A stretch of DNA of 64,000 bases from Scylla paramamosain (taxonomy: Eukaryota; Arthropoda; Malacostraca; Decapoda; Portunidae): the NCBI RefSeq assembly GCF_035594125.1, contig NC_087168.1, positions 8,219,650 through 8,283,649 of the forward strand, read 5' to 3'. Position 1 is the stretch's first letter. Each line of letters starts with the position of its first letter. The position numbers and the translations under genes were made by a program. This document shows positions 24,810 to 40,749 of the stretch, one piece after another. The notes beneath the pieces are model-generated. The model ran no database searches and had not been told where the DNA came from. It worked only from the letters and a program-made list of their open reading frames with translations.

Positions 24810-26975
24810 AGCAATCATATGATACTAGAAATAGTACCACAGGAGAAAAAAGTGTTGCACAGAAAAGAACAATGCAGAAATGGGAGACAGAGCCATGGTA
24901 AGGCAAACTTTGCAGAACTTAATAAATTTTATGGAAAAATTAACTGGAAAGAGCTATTTGAAGGTAAGGTAGTGCAAGAAAAATATGAGATATTTTTGAG
25001 CAAGTATGGAGAGGGGGTGCAACAGTTTGTGCCAAGTAATAAAGTGAAAATTAGGAAACATGAATGATATAATGCCAGATGTGTAGATGCAAAAAAGAAA
25101 AAGCACAGGGCATGGAAGAAAATTGAGACAACTGAGCAGAAATATTAGGGAAGAATACAGAAAGGCAAGGAATGAATATAGTAAAATAAGAAGAGAAGAA
25201 GAAAGAAACTTTGAAAGTAACATATTAAGAAAATGAAAGGAAGTATCCAAACTCTTCTACAGATATGTAAACCGGAAAATCAGACATAAGTATGGCGTAA
25301 ACAAGTTAAAAAGGGAAGGAAGAATTTATGAAACCACTGAGATGAATGAACTAATGAGAGTTTTCAATCTGTGTTTACAAAGGAAATCAAATTTGTGGCA
25401 CCAAAAATGTTATCACAGAATGAAGGAATACAGGAGATGCAAGTAAAGAGACAAGAAATCAATAAACTACTGGAAGAGCTGGATGTTAGAAAAGCTATGG
25501 GACCTGATCAAATAAATGGGTGGATATTAAAAGAATGCAGAGAACAAATGGAAGAACCCATACGGGATACAATTAACAGCTCACTGAGAGAAGGAAAAGT
25601 TCCAAGGGAATGGAAAAAAGGTAACGTAGTGCTAATATACAAAGGGGAAATAAAATGAAACCATTAAATTATAGACCAGTGTCTCCAACAAGTATTGTAA
25701 GCAAACTTTGTGAAATAGTAATTAAAGACAGATGGGTGGAATATTTAGAAGATGAAAAGATAATAACAGAAAAGCAATTTAGTTTCAGAAAGGGAGATCC
25801 TGTGTCAGAAATCTACTGAGCTTCTATACGAGAGTAATAGATGGAGTACAAGAGAGGGACAGATGGGTTGATGTGGTATACTTGGATCTCAAAAAAGCAT
25901 TCGATAAAAATTCCCCACAAAACCCTTGTGTAGAAGCTAGAGAATGAAGGGCAGCTAAAGGGAGCAACACTGAGATGGATGGAGGATTAGTTACAAGGGA
26001 GAGGAATGAGAAGAGTAACGCTAAATCAAGTTGGTGCGGAGTGACAAGTGGGATATTACAAGGATCTGTGTTGGCACCTGTTGTGTTTCAAATATATGAA
26101 AATGATATGACAGAGGATATAAATAGTTATATAAACCTGTTTGCTGATGATGCAAAAATAATGAAAATAATAAAGGATGAAATTGACTGTAAGGAGTTAC
26201 AAAAGGAATGACAGGAGTTACATGCATGGAACCAAAGATAGAAACTAGAATTTAATGCCAGAAAATGCCATGTGTTGGAAAAAGTAAAAAAAAGACTTTC
26301 ATGGAATTACAAAACGGGAGGAGAAATAATAACAAAAATGTAATGAAAAATATTTGGGAGTAATGATTCAGGACACACTATCACTTCTCCTTGGAGGCAC
26401 TTAAATGGGATATTTGTCTCTACAGACAGCTTGCTAACAAACATTACGGTGGCATTTAACTATTTATATAAAGATATGATGAAGAAAATTATAACAAGCA
26501 TGATATGACCTAAATTGGAATATGCAGCAGTAGTTTGGGCTCCACTGGAAAAAAATGATATATGAAAACTGGAAAGAATACGGGGGATAGTGATGAAGAT
26601 GGTAGCAGAAGCTATGAAGAAAAACTTGAAGGGATGGGATTACCAACACTACAAGAGAGAAGAGAAAGAGGAGACCTGATAACAATGTACAAACTAGTAA
26701 ACAATATAGAAAGTATAGATAGAAATGACTTGGTATTACAGATGGAGAAGGGAGAGAGATAGACGAAATATAAAAAAGAGAGGATGTTCAAGCTACATCA
26801 AGATATGCAGCTTCCTGTATAGAACTATTGAAATCTGAAATGATTTGAAGGAAGAGGTGGTTGTGGCAAACAGTGTACACACATTTGAAGAGAAACTGGA
26901 TAAATATGGTTATGGAAATTGGACAAAATGAGTTTTGGCTCATGCCCTGTACAATACAAGTAGGTAAATACAACT
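24810..26975 (+). mobile_element. CR1-like LINE, 5'-truncated, ORF2 broken
   Basis: Begins in the endonuclease C-terminus (FAELNKFYGKINWKELFEGK), then reads the RT N-terminal box (KAMGPDQINGWILKECREQ, 25490-25550), VYLDLKKAFDK near 25880, GILQGSVLAPVVF and YINLFADDAKIMK (26060-26170), and the C-terminal G-L-P-T-L-Q-E-R-R-E-R-G-D-L motif near 26640-26680. Several frameshifts and stops interrupt it. It ends in a tail of aggtaaatac/aactagg units at 26955-26978. Confidence 0.85.
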
Positions 26976-27011
26976 AGGTTGTTTACCTAGTTGTGCCTTA
27001 TGGGAAAAGAG

Positions 27012-29008
27012 CTATGCTCGTGCTGTCCCATCTCCATATCTTTTAATATCCAACTTAGCCTTGAATCCATGTATACTTTCTGCATTTACTATCTCCTCAT
27101 CCAGACTATTCCATACATCAATACTTCTATATGGGAAACTATACTTTTTGACGTCTCTTCTACAAGCACTCCTCTTTAGTCTCTTTCCATGTCCTCTAGT
27201 GTCCCCTGTATCCCAGACCATTAAGTCGCTCTGGTCCACCTCCTCTACTCCCTCATATGCTTTATATATCACAATCAAGTCTCCCCTTTCTCTCCTCTTT
27301 TCCAGCGTTGGTAGATGTAGCCTTTCCAGTCTCTCTTCATATGACAAGTCCCTGATACTTTGTACCATCTTCGTAGCTGCTCTCTGAACTCTCTCCAACT
27401 TCCTTATATCCTTTTTCTTGTATGGTAACCACACTACTGCTGCATATTCTAGTCTAGGTCTTATCAGCAACACAATCATCTTCTTGACCATCTCTTCATC
27501 CATATATGCAAAGGCCTGCCTTATTCTTCTCAACAAGTTATAGGTTTCTCCCGTAATTTTGCTAATGTGTCTCTCCGGGATCAGGTTCCCAGTTACTGTA
27601 ACACTGAGATCCTTTCCTCTTCTGCTCCACTCAACCTTACACCATTCAACACATAATTTTCTTTTACTCTTCTTGTACTTTTTCCAAATTCTATTACCTT
27701 ACACTTCTTTAAATTAAATTCCATTTCCCATCTATAACTCCACTCTGATATCTTGTTCACGTCTTCTTGTAACGTTCCACAGTCCTCTGCACTCTCAACT
27801 TTCTTCAGCAACTTTGCATCATCTGCAAAAAGGCTTATGTAGCTGTTCACACTCTCCATCATATCATTTATATAGACTGCAAACATGATTGGTGCAAGTA
27901 CTGAGCCTTGGGGTACTACACTTATGACTTCCCTCCATGATGATTTTTTAACTTTTACCACCATTCTCATTTCTCTGTTTGTCAAGAAATGTTCCATCCA
28001 CTTCAGCAGGCCCCCCCTTAGCCCACCATTATGCTTCAACTTCCACAACAATTTCCTGTGTGGCACTTTATCAAAAGCCTTCTTCAGGTCTAAATAAACA
28101 CAATCAGCCCATCCATCTCTTTCTTGCATTATATCCACCACTCTAGAATAAAAACTCAGTAAGTTTGTAACACATGATCTCCCTCTCCTAAATCCAAATT
28201 GTTGCTTTATTATCACTTCATTTCCTTCTAGGTACTGCATCCATTTATCTTTCACCAGTCTTTCACACATTTTGCACACCACACTTGTTAGAGACACAGG
28301 TCTATAATTTAAGGGCTCCTCTTTACTACCACCTTTGTAGATTGGCACTATGTTGGCTCTCTTCCATTCAACTGGGACTCTGCTTTCAATTAGGAAGCTT
28401 TCAGTAATATTATGTATCACCCATGTCAACTGCTGATTGCACTCTTTTAATATCCATCCTGACACTCCATCAGGTCCAGGGGCCTTCCTAATGTGTAGTC
28501 CCTCCATCTGTTTCTGGACATCTTCTTCAGTCACTTGGATTTTCTCCAGACCCATTTCTTCACTCATCTCACTCTGCCACACAAATGTTTTCTCTTTTGT
28601 GAATACTGATTGAAAACTCCTGTTCATTATCTCTGCCAATTCAACTGGATCCTCACACATTTGACCATTCACCTTCAATCTGTTTATTCCATCTCTATTT
28701 TTCATTTTGCTGTTCACATATCTGAAGAATAGTTTTGGTTCCTCTTTGCATTTGTCCATAACATCTTTCTCATAATTTTTCCTTTCTTCTCTAATAACCC
28801 TTACATATTCATTTCTTGTAGTTGTGTAGTTTTGCATATTTTTCCTCCGCCATCTATTCCATACCATTTCCCTCTCCTCCCTAGCTATTTCACATCTATT
28901 ATACCAGTCATTGTTATATCTTCTCCTTGTCTCTACTTTTGGTACATATCTTCTACTTCTTTTGCACATTACTTGCTGTGATAAGTGTACTCCAGTCTGC
29001 TTCACCAA
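27012..29008 (-). pseudogene. CR1-like reverse transcriptase with C-terminal domain, one frame break
   Basis: The 471-residue frame at 27593-29008 contains KAPGPDGVSGWILKECNQQL (about residue 170), NYRPVSLTSVVCKM, VYLDLKKAFDKVPH (catalytic Asp), VPQGSVLAPIMFAVYINDM and ISLFADDAKLLK (catalytic Asp pair). The next frame, 27012-27536, carries PRLEYAAVVWLPYKKKDIR, LERVQRAATKMV and LHLPTLEKRRERGDLIVIYK, the conserved tail of CR1/L2-type ORF2. The two are separated by about 60 bases and a frameshift. Without that break the polymerase would be complete through its C-terminus. Confidence 0.88.
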
Positions 29009-29037
29009 AGTATCTCCTCATTTGTTCAAAATTTGAC

Positions 29038-29860
29038 TTACTTTGACTTGACTTTGATTTGATTAAATCTTTCACTTTTATAATCTTCACATCTACTTTC
29101 CTCTCTTTTTTCTTTAATACAAAACCTTATCATGACATGGTCACTTTTTCCTAGTGGACAACTATAGTTCATGTCTTCTATAATATCTGTTTCTTTTGAT
29201 AATACCAAGTCAAGTCTTGATGGCTCCTCTCCTCCTCTGTATCTAGTGTTTTCCTCAACCCACTGTGTCATAATATTGTTCATTGCCAGTTTCAGAATCT
29301 TATCTCCCCATGAGTCTTCTCCTCCTCTTGTGTTCCATTCCTCCCAATTTATCTCTACAATTAAAATCTCACATTATAACAATTTTGTTGTTTTCTTTAA
29401 TTTTCTTTACAAGCCATTCTTTTGTCTCACTCAGCAACTCTTCATCTTGTCTATTCCAGGTCTTTGTTTTTGGTGGGACATACACCACTGTGACATATCG
29501 TAATCCTCTTCTTCCATTTATTAGTTGTAAGTTTTGGCCTTCCACCAAGCCTTCTGCCTTTTCCACATTCTCCACCCTGATACCCTTCTTAACAAGCATC
29601 ATCACTCCACCTCCTCCTTTTCTACATCTGTTTCTTATCCACATACTCGTATTGTACTTTTCCCCTCCTAAATTTGGTGTTTCTGAATCTCTTAGTTTAG
29701 TTTCTACCATTGCCATGATGTCTGGTTTATTTGCTTTTATAAATTCATTCACTTCATCCATCACTGAAACAAAACCATCCACATTAGTGTACTCCACTGT
29801 CCATGTCCCTCCCTCTCTTACAGCTGTGCCTCTGCACCCTTCACTCTTCGCATGTACCAC
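29038..29860 (-). pseudogene. CR1-like endonuclease, two frames
   Basis: The 29369-29860 frame contains IMAMVETKLRDSE (catalytic Glu region), GGGVMMLVKKGI, VTVVYVPPKTKTWNRQDEEL and ends in KIVIM, just before the GDFN position. The 29038-29283 frame carries MTQWVEENTRYRGGEEPSRL, LDLVLSK and CPLGKSDHVMIRF with the SDH box. About 80 bases between the frames contain the missing GDFN segment in shifted frame. This nuclease opens the target for reverse transcription in active relatives. Confidence 0.85.
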
Positions 29861-30003
29861 TTCCTCAACCTTAGGTCCATTATTCTCCAGAAAAAAAGTT
29901 CCCTTTCCTCTTGTGTTCTCTGTTCATTCCTTTCTTTTGCTTCACTTCTCAATTCATTAAGTTTCTTCCTTTCCTCCTCATTCATTTCTCTTCTAATCCT
30001 GAC

Positions 30004-30598
30004 TTATTTAAACTCATTACTTTTGGCTAGCTTCTGCGCATTTGCCAATGTTTCTTTAGCTGCTGTTTGGGATTTTAGTTTGATTTTCAATGGTCTACCT
30101 TTTCCTTGATTGTATTTACCAATCCTGTACACCTCCTCTGTTTCATCTTCCAGCTTTGTATCCCCTTTGTTTATCACACTCAGTACTAATTGAGCTGTTT
30201 TTCTTTGTTCTGCTTCTCTTTTATACCAATTTTCTATCTCATTTTCTTCCAGGCCAAAGAACATTACTTACGCTCTTCTTTTTATCTACAGTGTCTCTTA
30301 CCAGGTTTTCCTTTTTCTTTATTACCTTTATAACCTCTTTAGTCAAGTCCTTCACTACTTTTGTATAACTCTTTTTTTCTCCAACTCCTCGCACTTATTT
30401 ACGGTCTTTCTGCCATTTCCTTAACTTGTTCTTGGCTTTCCTTAATTTGCTTATCCCTGTTTTTCTCTTGTACTTCAATCTTTTTCATCCTTTCCTCCAG
30501 CATATTCATTTGTATTGCTCTAGCCTTTATCGTTTTATCCATCATTCCCATTTTCATTTCCAGCATTCTAATTTGGTTTTCCTTATCATGTATCTCTT

Positions 30599-30600
<2 letters not shown>
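30004..30600 (-). pseudogene. CR1-like ORF1 remnant
   Basis: The frame at 30004-30264 shares the order G-L-E-E-N-E-I-E, V-Y-R-I-G-K-Y and K-I-K-L-K-S-Q-T-A-A-K-E-T-L with the intact ORF1 at 22990. Upstream to about 30600 the minus strand remains K/E-rich but broken. It ends at a (GA)n array. Confidence 0.65.

Positions 30601-30603
<3 letters not shown>

Positions 30604-30660
<57 letters not shown>
30604..30660. repeat. (GA)n microsatellite
   Basis: About 28 AG/GA units preceded by a short ACAC run. Confidence 0.97.
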
Positions 30661-30662
<2 letters not shown>

Positions 30663-31076
30663 TTGCATCATTGGCCATTGTCAAGATCATTCACTGACTC
30701 ACAATGCCACAATTCCTTTCTCAAATATGTGGTTGACTGTTTGTCAGCCAACTTTCCAGCATTTTATAACCTAGGATGTTCATAAATTAAAGCAAGCATT
30801 CAGTAATTTTGAAATATGCTGTAATTTGCTGTTTTGTAAAATAAAATGAATGTTTGATATGATAGCCTTAAAATTGTTATACCCGAAATTTGGTAAACAG
30901 AGGTTTGTTATATCAACAAAAACAAGTAACAAAAAGATTGGGGTGGATTTTTGGGGGGCTGTAATGGATTAATGGCATTTCATTTCATTTCATTGGGGAA
31001 GATCGGTTTGACATACGAGAAAATTGAGTTACAAGCTCTGTCATGGAACAAATTAAACTCAAAAGTCAAGGTACCA

Positions 31077-31931
<855 letters not shown>

Positions 31932-31933
31932 AA

Positions 31934-32135
<202 letters not shown>

Positions 32136-32328
32136 TTACCTTTTAATTTCATTGAGAAAAATCAATAATATAAATATCTGTTCTGTGTCATCAGAGAGTG
32201 CAGCCAGTCCCTTCTGCCTCACCCTGCTCTACCCTGTTGCCACCGGTCACTTTTCCTTACCTTTTATTTCCTTGTTTATTTCTTTTCCTTCTTTCTTTTT
32301 TGTATCTCTGCTCTTTCTCCAGACATCC

Positions 32329-33646
<1,318 letters not shown>

Positions 33647-34960
33647 ATCTTCTGGCTTTCCTTACTGAGTCTTGGTCATCCTCTTTTAGAGATTTTGGTG
33701 AAACTTTTGCTGTTGCCTTGGACATATCAAAAGCTTTTGATAGAGTCTGGCACAAAGCTCTGATTTCCAAACTTTCCAAAGCTCCAAACTTCCAAAGCTC
33801 CAACGATTTCCTACAGCTTCTCTCCTTCTCTGTAACTTCATCTCAAGTTTCCTTTCTGACCGTTCTATTGCTCCTGTGGTAGATGGTCACTGTTCTTCTC
33901 CTAAATCTATTAACAGTGGTGTTCCTCAGGGTTCTGTCCTGTCACCCACTCTCTTCTTATTATTTATTAATGATCTAAACCAAACTTCTTGTCCTATCCA
34001 CTCCTATGCTGATGATACCACCCTGCACTTTTCCACGTCTTTTCATAGACGTCCAACCCTTCAGGAGATAAACATATCACGCAGGGAAGCCACAGAACGC
34101 TTGACTTCTGATCTTTCTAAAATTTCCGATTGGGGCAGAGCAAACTTGGTATTGTTCAATGCCTCAAAAACTCAATTCCTCCATCTATCAACTCGACACA
34201 ACCTTCCAGACAACTATCCCCTCTTCTTCAATGACACAACTGTCCCACTCTTCTACACTGAACATCCTTGGTCTGTCCTTTACTTATAATCTGAACTAGA
34301 AATGGAAACTTCACATCTCATCTCTAGCTAAAACAGCTTCTATGAAGTAAGGCGTTCTGAGACATCTCTGCCAGTTTTTCTCACCCCCCCAGCTGCTAAC
34401 TCTGTACAAGGGCCTTATCCGTCCATGTATGGAGTATGCTTCACATGTCTGGGGGGTTTCACTCATACTGCTCTTCTAGACAGGGTGGAATCAAAAGCTT
34501 TTCATCTCATCAACTCCTCTTCTCTAACTGACTGTCTTCAGCCTCTCTCTCACCACCGCAATGTTGCATCTCTAGCTGTCTTCTACCGATATTTTCATGC
34601 TAACTGCTCTTCTGATCTTGTTAACTGCATGCCTTTCCTCCTCCCGCGGCCTCGCTGCACAAGACTCTTCTTTTTCTCACCCCTATTCTGTCCACCTCTC
34701 TAATGCAAGAGTTAACTAGTACTCTCAATCATTCATCCCTTTCTCTGGTAAACTCTGGAACTCCCTGCCTGCTTCTGTATTTCCACCTTCCTATGACTTG
34801 AATTCCTTCAAGAGGGAGGTTTCAAGACACTTATTCATCAATTTTTGATCACTGCTTTGACCCTTTTATGGGACTAGCATTTCAGTGGGCATATTTTTTA
34901 TTGGATTTTTGTTGCCCTTGGCCAGTGTCCTTTGTACATAAAAAAATAAAAAAATAAAAA
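33647..34960 (+). mobile_element. Family B non-LTR retrotransposon, 5'-truncated
   Basis: Begins within RT (VALDISKAFDRVWHKALISK near 33715-33770). A tandemly repeated stretch around 33770-33800 (ccaaactttccaaagctcc) shifts the frame. The frame at 33876-34289 carries INSGVPQGSVLSPTLFLLF and IHSYADDTTLHFS (intact YADD) and KISDWGRANLVLF. The C-terminal domain follows (LYKGLIRPCMEYASHV-like, then HRNVASLAVFYRYFHANCSS) at 34400-34650. The 3' end has ttggccagtgtcctttgtac and then the A-rich tail (aaaaaataaaaaaataaaaaa) at 34940-34962. Confidence 0.85.
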
Positions 34961-36877
34961 ATTATTGTTTCTTATGAGCATGAAATAAGTACATGAAACA
35001 CATGGAAAAACCACAGTATACTTTGACATAACTATAGTCATGACATTAAAGGTACTAGGAAATTTCTATGTACTACTCATGAACATCAAGAAGTAGAAAG
35101 CAATCAGCGACCCACCTGTCTTCATGGTTCCACTACCTAAGTGTGCAACACTTGGGCACACTACCCTGCTGTCTCCTGCTCTCTCAGTGTCTGCTATCTG
35201 CCTTTGCTTCACCTTATATTCACTTTCAACTGTAGTATTGGTGAGCTATATAGTATATCTATGTTCATATGGTCTATATCTCACTTAAGAAACTCAGGAT
35301 ACTCACTCCTACAAAAGGGTATGGATGTATCTTATGCCCTTCTACTTTGCTAACCACAAGTCATGGAAGGTAGGTGTCAGCATCAACTGTAAGTCACTCA
35401 TCTGTTTTCAGTATTCTTGTTTCTTAGGTGTTTCCACATTCATTACACTTAGACCTATGAGGGAGTCAGTGAGGGTAGTTTGTTCTCAGCTGTAAGTCAT
35501 TCAGCTGTTTCCAGTATCCTTGTTTGTGAGGTGATGCTGTTGTTGGTGTTGCTTTCAAGTCACTGAGGGTAGTTTTCAGCTGTTTGCACACTTATCATCC
35601 TTATGCCAACAAGGGAGTCGCCACCTACTAAGTCACTCATATATCATGCTGAGACGTTTGCTAAGGAAGGTAGCAGTTTACCAACAGAGTGAGTTTTGTT
35701 TTGTGGGACCAAGGCAAAGGAGAGCGACTTCAGTGTCATTTGAACTGTCACTGTTCTTAACATTAACATCAGTGCTTGGGGTCCAAGACACACTTTTTGT
35801 CTTGTGGGGCTGAGCTGTCTGGAAGATTACTACACAGGGAAATGGCTGTGGCTTCACCTGCATTGTCGTTAGTGTTGTTACTCTTAAGTACAGAGGTATG
35901 GAGGGCTGTGCCAACAGAGATACGAGGAGCTGAGTTGGTGGGAATATCAGTACTACATCATACTTGTATAGTGTGCCTTACAAGCATAGGAAATTTGATT
36001 ACGATTTGATTCGTACTTCCTTACAGTGTGCAATAGTCTGAGTTGTTGACCTTTTATAACTTTCTTCTGCTGAGCCAGAGGAGACATAAAGTTAATCTTC
36101 ACATCATTATATATAGAAAGTTTTCTTGCATTTTGATGAGTAGTTTTCTAAATTATCATTGTAGTACAGCAGGATAGTTATACTAAAGATAAAAATTTAT
36201 GAGCAGGAACTGAGCTTTACAACCTTTGCCAAAATCCAGAGCACAAATGAGGTGCTTTGTTCAGGAAGTTGATAAGCACCACATGTAAAAAACTGAGAAA
36301 ATAGCATTCAAAGTTTTGCAGTGTTCTTAATGGTATATCTTTGAAAGCAACTATATGATTTTCATGGATTATACATGAAAACATAGCTGAATGGCTTGAT
36401 TATGAAGTAAGCCCACAAAAATGCTACATTTTATCAGTATTTTGAATGATGAAACAATAGTGTGGCTGTTTCCAATTTGAGTATGATTGCATTCATTAGC
36501 ATACCTCATTAAAAATCAATAATAAATCAATCCCTTCATGGAATGCAATGAAACTCTTACATAATGCTAAAGAATTGTTGGATATGGCCAACACATAAAA
36601 AAAAAATTAGAATCTGTTAGAATGATAGCAGGATAAAACAGAATATAAGTGTACAGTATAACAATAACGGTATAAAAAGAATATTACAAAATTTTCTGCT
36701 TCCAGGAAATTGTAATATGATGTACTTACACAAAATTTTGTTCATGTGGGCCTATAGACCTTTGCCTTCACAACTTTACCAGAGTAAAAAAATGGTATAT
36801 TCTTGACCCAGATTTCTCTGTTTCTTTGCGACATCTTTTGTCCAATTATCAGGATGGTTGGCATGCCAGAGGATGTA
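34961..36877. other. Intron 2 sequence with a low-copy tandem repeat
   Basis: No gene supported. At 35385-35610 a unit containing cagctgtaagtcattcagct recurs two to three times with about 110-base spacing and divergence. The rest is AT-rich. Confidence 0.4.
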
Positions 36878-37120
36878 CAGTGCTACCTTGGGTTATGTCC
36901 CTAATCCAATTCATGATCCAGGGTGCAATCTGATTCTGGCGCAAGTCGGATCTTCATTTCCCATTGAAATTTGTGGGAAATTAATTAATTCATTCCAGGG
37001 CAAAAAATTAAAAAATTTTCCACTAATACTTACATTGCAACCAAATGGGTATAGAATAGTAGTAATATGAGGTATCTGAAACATAAAGGTCATAAAGTAA
37101 TGTCACAGTTATGATACATA

Positions 37121-37230
<110 letters not shown>

Positions 37231-37298
37231 GACTATGACTCTTTGACAATCCCTGACTCAGAAGTAGTCCCAAGTCACTTGTAGCATCAAGATCAAGA

Positions 37299-37397
37299 TC
37301 ACTCATATTTTGCAATGATTTCCTTTTTTTCAATGGTTATCACACTTTTCTTCTTCCCATCACTTGCACTATCACTTTTCACTTGCCTAGGAGACAT
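37299..37397 (-). pseudogene. Tigger transposase N-terminus, truncated by deletion
   Basis: An ATG at 37397 on the minus strand opens a short frame encoding MSPRQVKSDSASDGKKK, then SVITIEKKEIIAKYE before a stop. This resembles the start of Tigger/jerky-type transposases, where a short basic leader is followed by a helix of the form I-T-L-E-x-K-x-x-I-I-x-x-Y-E, the beginning of the CENP-B-like DNA-binding domain. Its placement inside a TIR-bounded element supports the call. The rest of the protein is absent. Confidence 0.75.
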
Positions 37398-37582
37398 TTT
37401 CAGGGTAGAATGATTGTAAAATAAGGTAGGAAGACAAATGGTGGAAATGCTGTGGTGTCACAGGTAGCGCAGGAACAAGTTGGGTTCACGGTTGCATTTT
37501 GATACAAAATCTAGGCGTCAGGAAAGGGTGTAAGATGGTTTGGGTGTATACACCAGGGTGGGCATAACCTAAGGTGCCACTG

Positions 37583-39139
<1,557 letters not shown>

Positions 39140-39946
39140 TATATATGTATATATATGAGAAAGGAAGTTTATTTTAGTGCATAGAGAAAAGAGTAAAATA
39201 TAATTGAGTATGACAGAAAAGGGCTATGAACTCACTGTGAATACATTTCTGCCATGATAATTTTTTTTGTGGGGCTCTCTGAATTGGAGTGATCTATTAA
39301 AGAGGATGATAATGATGATAGTATTTATAGAATACATTCTAATGGACTTTTCAACTTCTCAGTACTAGGGATGTACCAATGTATCTGTGTTGGTATCGGC
39401 TGATTTTCTTCATATACGACATACATGAAAGAGTTTTGTAGATCGCATGTCACTCATTGCAAATAATTTTGTTCAATAGAAATTGGATTTTCTAAATTGT
39501 TGAAAAATATTAGAAGCGTAATTATCTAGTGTCATGATACTACATAGATTGGAATTTTTCACGATTTAATTTTCATCACTTTAAATGATAAGATTCATAT
39601 TACTTTGAATACAAGTATATAATATTTAGTATACAGTATAGCCTTTGGTACCATGGATGTGTACAATACAGGTTAAGTAGTTTTGGCATGGGATTAGCAG
39701 AGCCCCCTCCACTCACCTCATTTGCCTACCTCACTCAGTCAGACAGTTGCCTTGCAATGGGGCACGCTGCGAGAGTCTGGGGATTTCTTCACAGTCTTCT
39801 GCCTAAATGTATGGCAATTAAGATAAAGCTAATCTAGCTGAGTCAACTAGACCTCATGAGGCACCTCCTCCTCCATCCCTTGTCAAAACTCATGGTGGTG
39901 GGTTAACCATGCACTCACCATGGCCTCACTGTGCCATATACTCGTA
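39140..39946. other. Sequence between Tigger-like elements, no gene seen
   Basis: AT-rich to 39680, then moderately GC-rich. 39370-39420 resembles the tatcggtat-containing sequence at 50060-50150, suggesting both flank an hAT-like insertion. Confidence 0.4.
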
Positions 39947-40417
39947 CAGTAAAATCCCTCTCATCCGGCATTCGAGTATCCGGCAGCTTCAAGTATCCGG
40001 CACATTTTTCCCCAAGCCTTAAAATCAATAAAAAATCAATGTGTACTCATAAAATCGATTAAAATTCCCGCACGAGGCATACTTTGTCCCCTCACCACCA
40101 GAGCGCACTGCTTCGCACCACCCGTGGCCCACTGCACGGTGTTTACTCAGTGACTCAGTCCCGCTTGTGCACTGTTTATCGCCTGACGCCTTCATCATGC
40201 CTAAAGTTGTAGAAAAGAGGAAGCGTGTTGTGCTTACACTTAAGCAGCTGATTAGATCAGCTGCTGATTAAGATCAGCTGATCTTTGTTATGGTAAGATG
40301 CGTGAGTGTAAGGTGGTGATTGTGGACATAACTTCACTTCTATTCAAGTATCTGGCAATATTCAAGTATCCGGCATGTGAGCAGTTCCGTTGATGCCGAA
40401 TAAGAGGGATTTTACTG
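39947..40417. mobile_element. Pogo/Tigger-like non-autonomous DNA transposon, 471 bp
   Basis: Left end cagtaaaatccctctcatcc and right end (reverse complement) cagtaaaatccctcttattc, with TA on both outer sides (39945-39946, 40418-40419). A subterminal motif caagtatccgg recurs near both ends. It keeps the first codons of a transposase in the middle. Insertion at TA and the CAG start are characteristic of the pogo branch of Tc1/mariner. Confidence 0.88.
40197..40271 (+). pseudogene. Pogo-type transposase N-terminus, truncated by deletion
   Basis: An ATG at 40197 gives MPKVVEKRKRVVLTLKQL and then six residues to a stop at 40269-40271. The K-R-K-x-V-V-L-T-L-K pattern is the usual opening of pogo/Tigger transposases before the DNA-binding helices. 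The deletion joins it directly to the 3' subterminal region. Confidence 0.8.
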
Positions 40418-40427
40418 TATGGTTAAT

Positions 40428-40727
40428 ATGCACTTCCGTGGTGCAGTGGTCAGTACGTCTGGCCACGAATCTGTGGGCCTGGGTTTGATCCCGGCTTCGG
40501 CAGTTGGCTCATAGCCCACCCAGCTGCTCATCCATTCCTTATGGGTTGGTCGATAGATGAGTACCTTGGGAAACCTGGGGAAGGCAAACTGGAAACCTGG
40601 ATGTCATTCTAGCCCTGTGTCCCGGATTAGAAGGTTCTTATCCCACCTCAGACTCAAGGGCTAGTGGGATGGAGATGAGTGCCACGGCCACACACTGCCA
40701 CTGTGTATGCCCCGACTTTACCTTACC
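40428..40727 (+). mobile_element. tRNA-derived SINE, about 300 bp
   Basis: An RNA polymerase III A box (gtggtgcagtgg, 40438-40449) and B box (gggtttgatccc, 40481-40492) are separated by the distance found in tRNAs (about 43 bases start to start). A tRNA-unrelated body of about 230 bases follows, ending atgccccgactttacctta. The SINE starts about 10 bases after the right end of a Tigger-like element. The parent tRNA was not identified. Confidence 0.8.
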
Positions 40728-40749
40728 AATAGGGTTAATGAGCTATAAA

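Larger units (their letters stand above)
26976..30600 (-). mobile_element. CR1-like LINE, best-preserved copy in the window
   Basis: From high to low coordinates on the minus strand it carries ORF1 remnant (30004-30600), endonuclease (29038-29860), RT (27593-29008) and C-terminal domain (27012-27536), then a 3' tail aactaggtaaac at 26976-26995. The tail touches the tail of the plus-strand copy that ends at about 26978. Only a few frame breaks separate the parts, so it is younger than the other copies but not intact. Confidence 0.88.

Noticed and set aside
29283..29960. A 225-residue plus-strand frame.
   Set aside because: It is the complement of the minus-strand CR1-like endonuclease, which has recognizable motifs.
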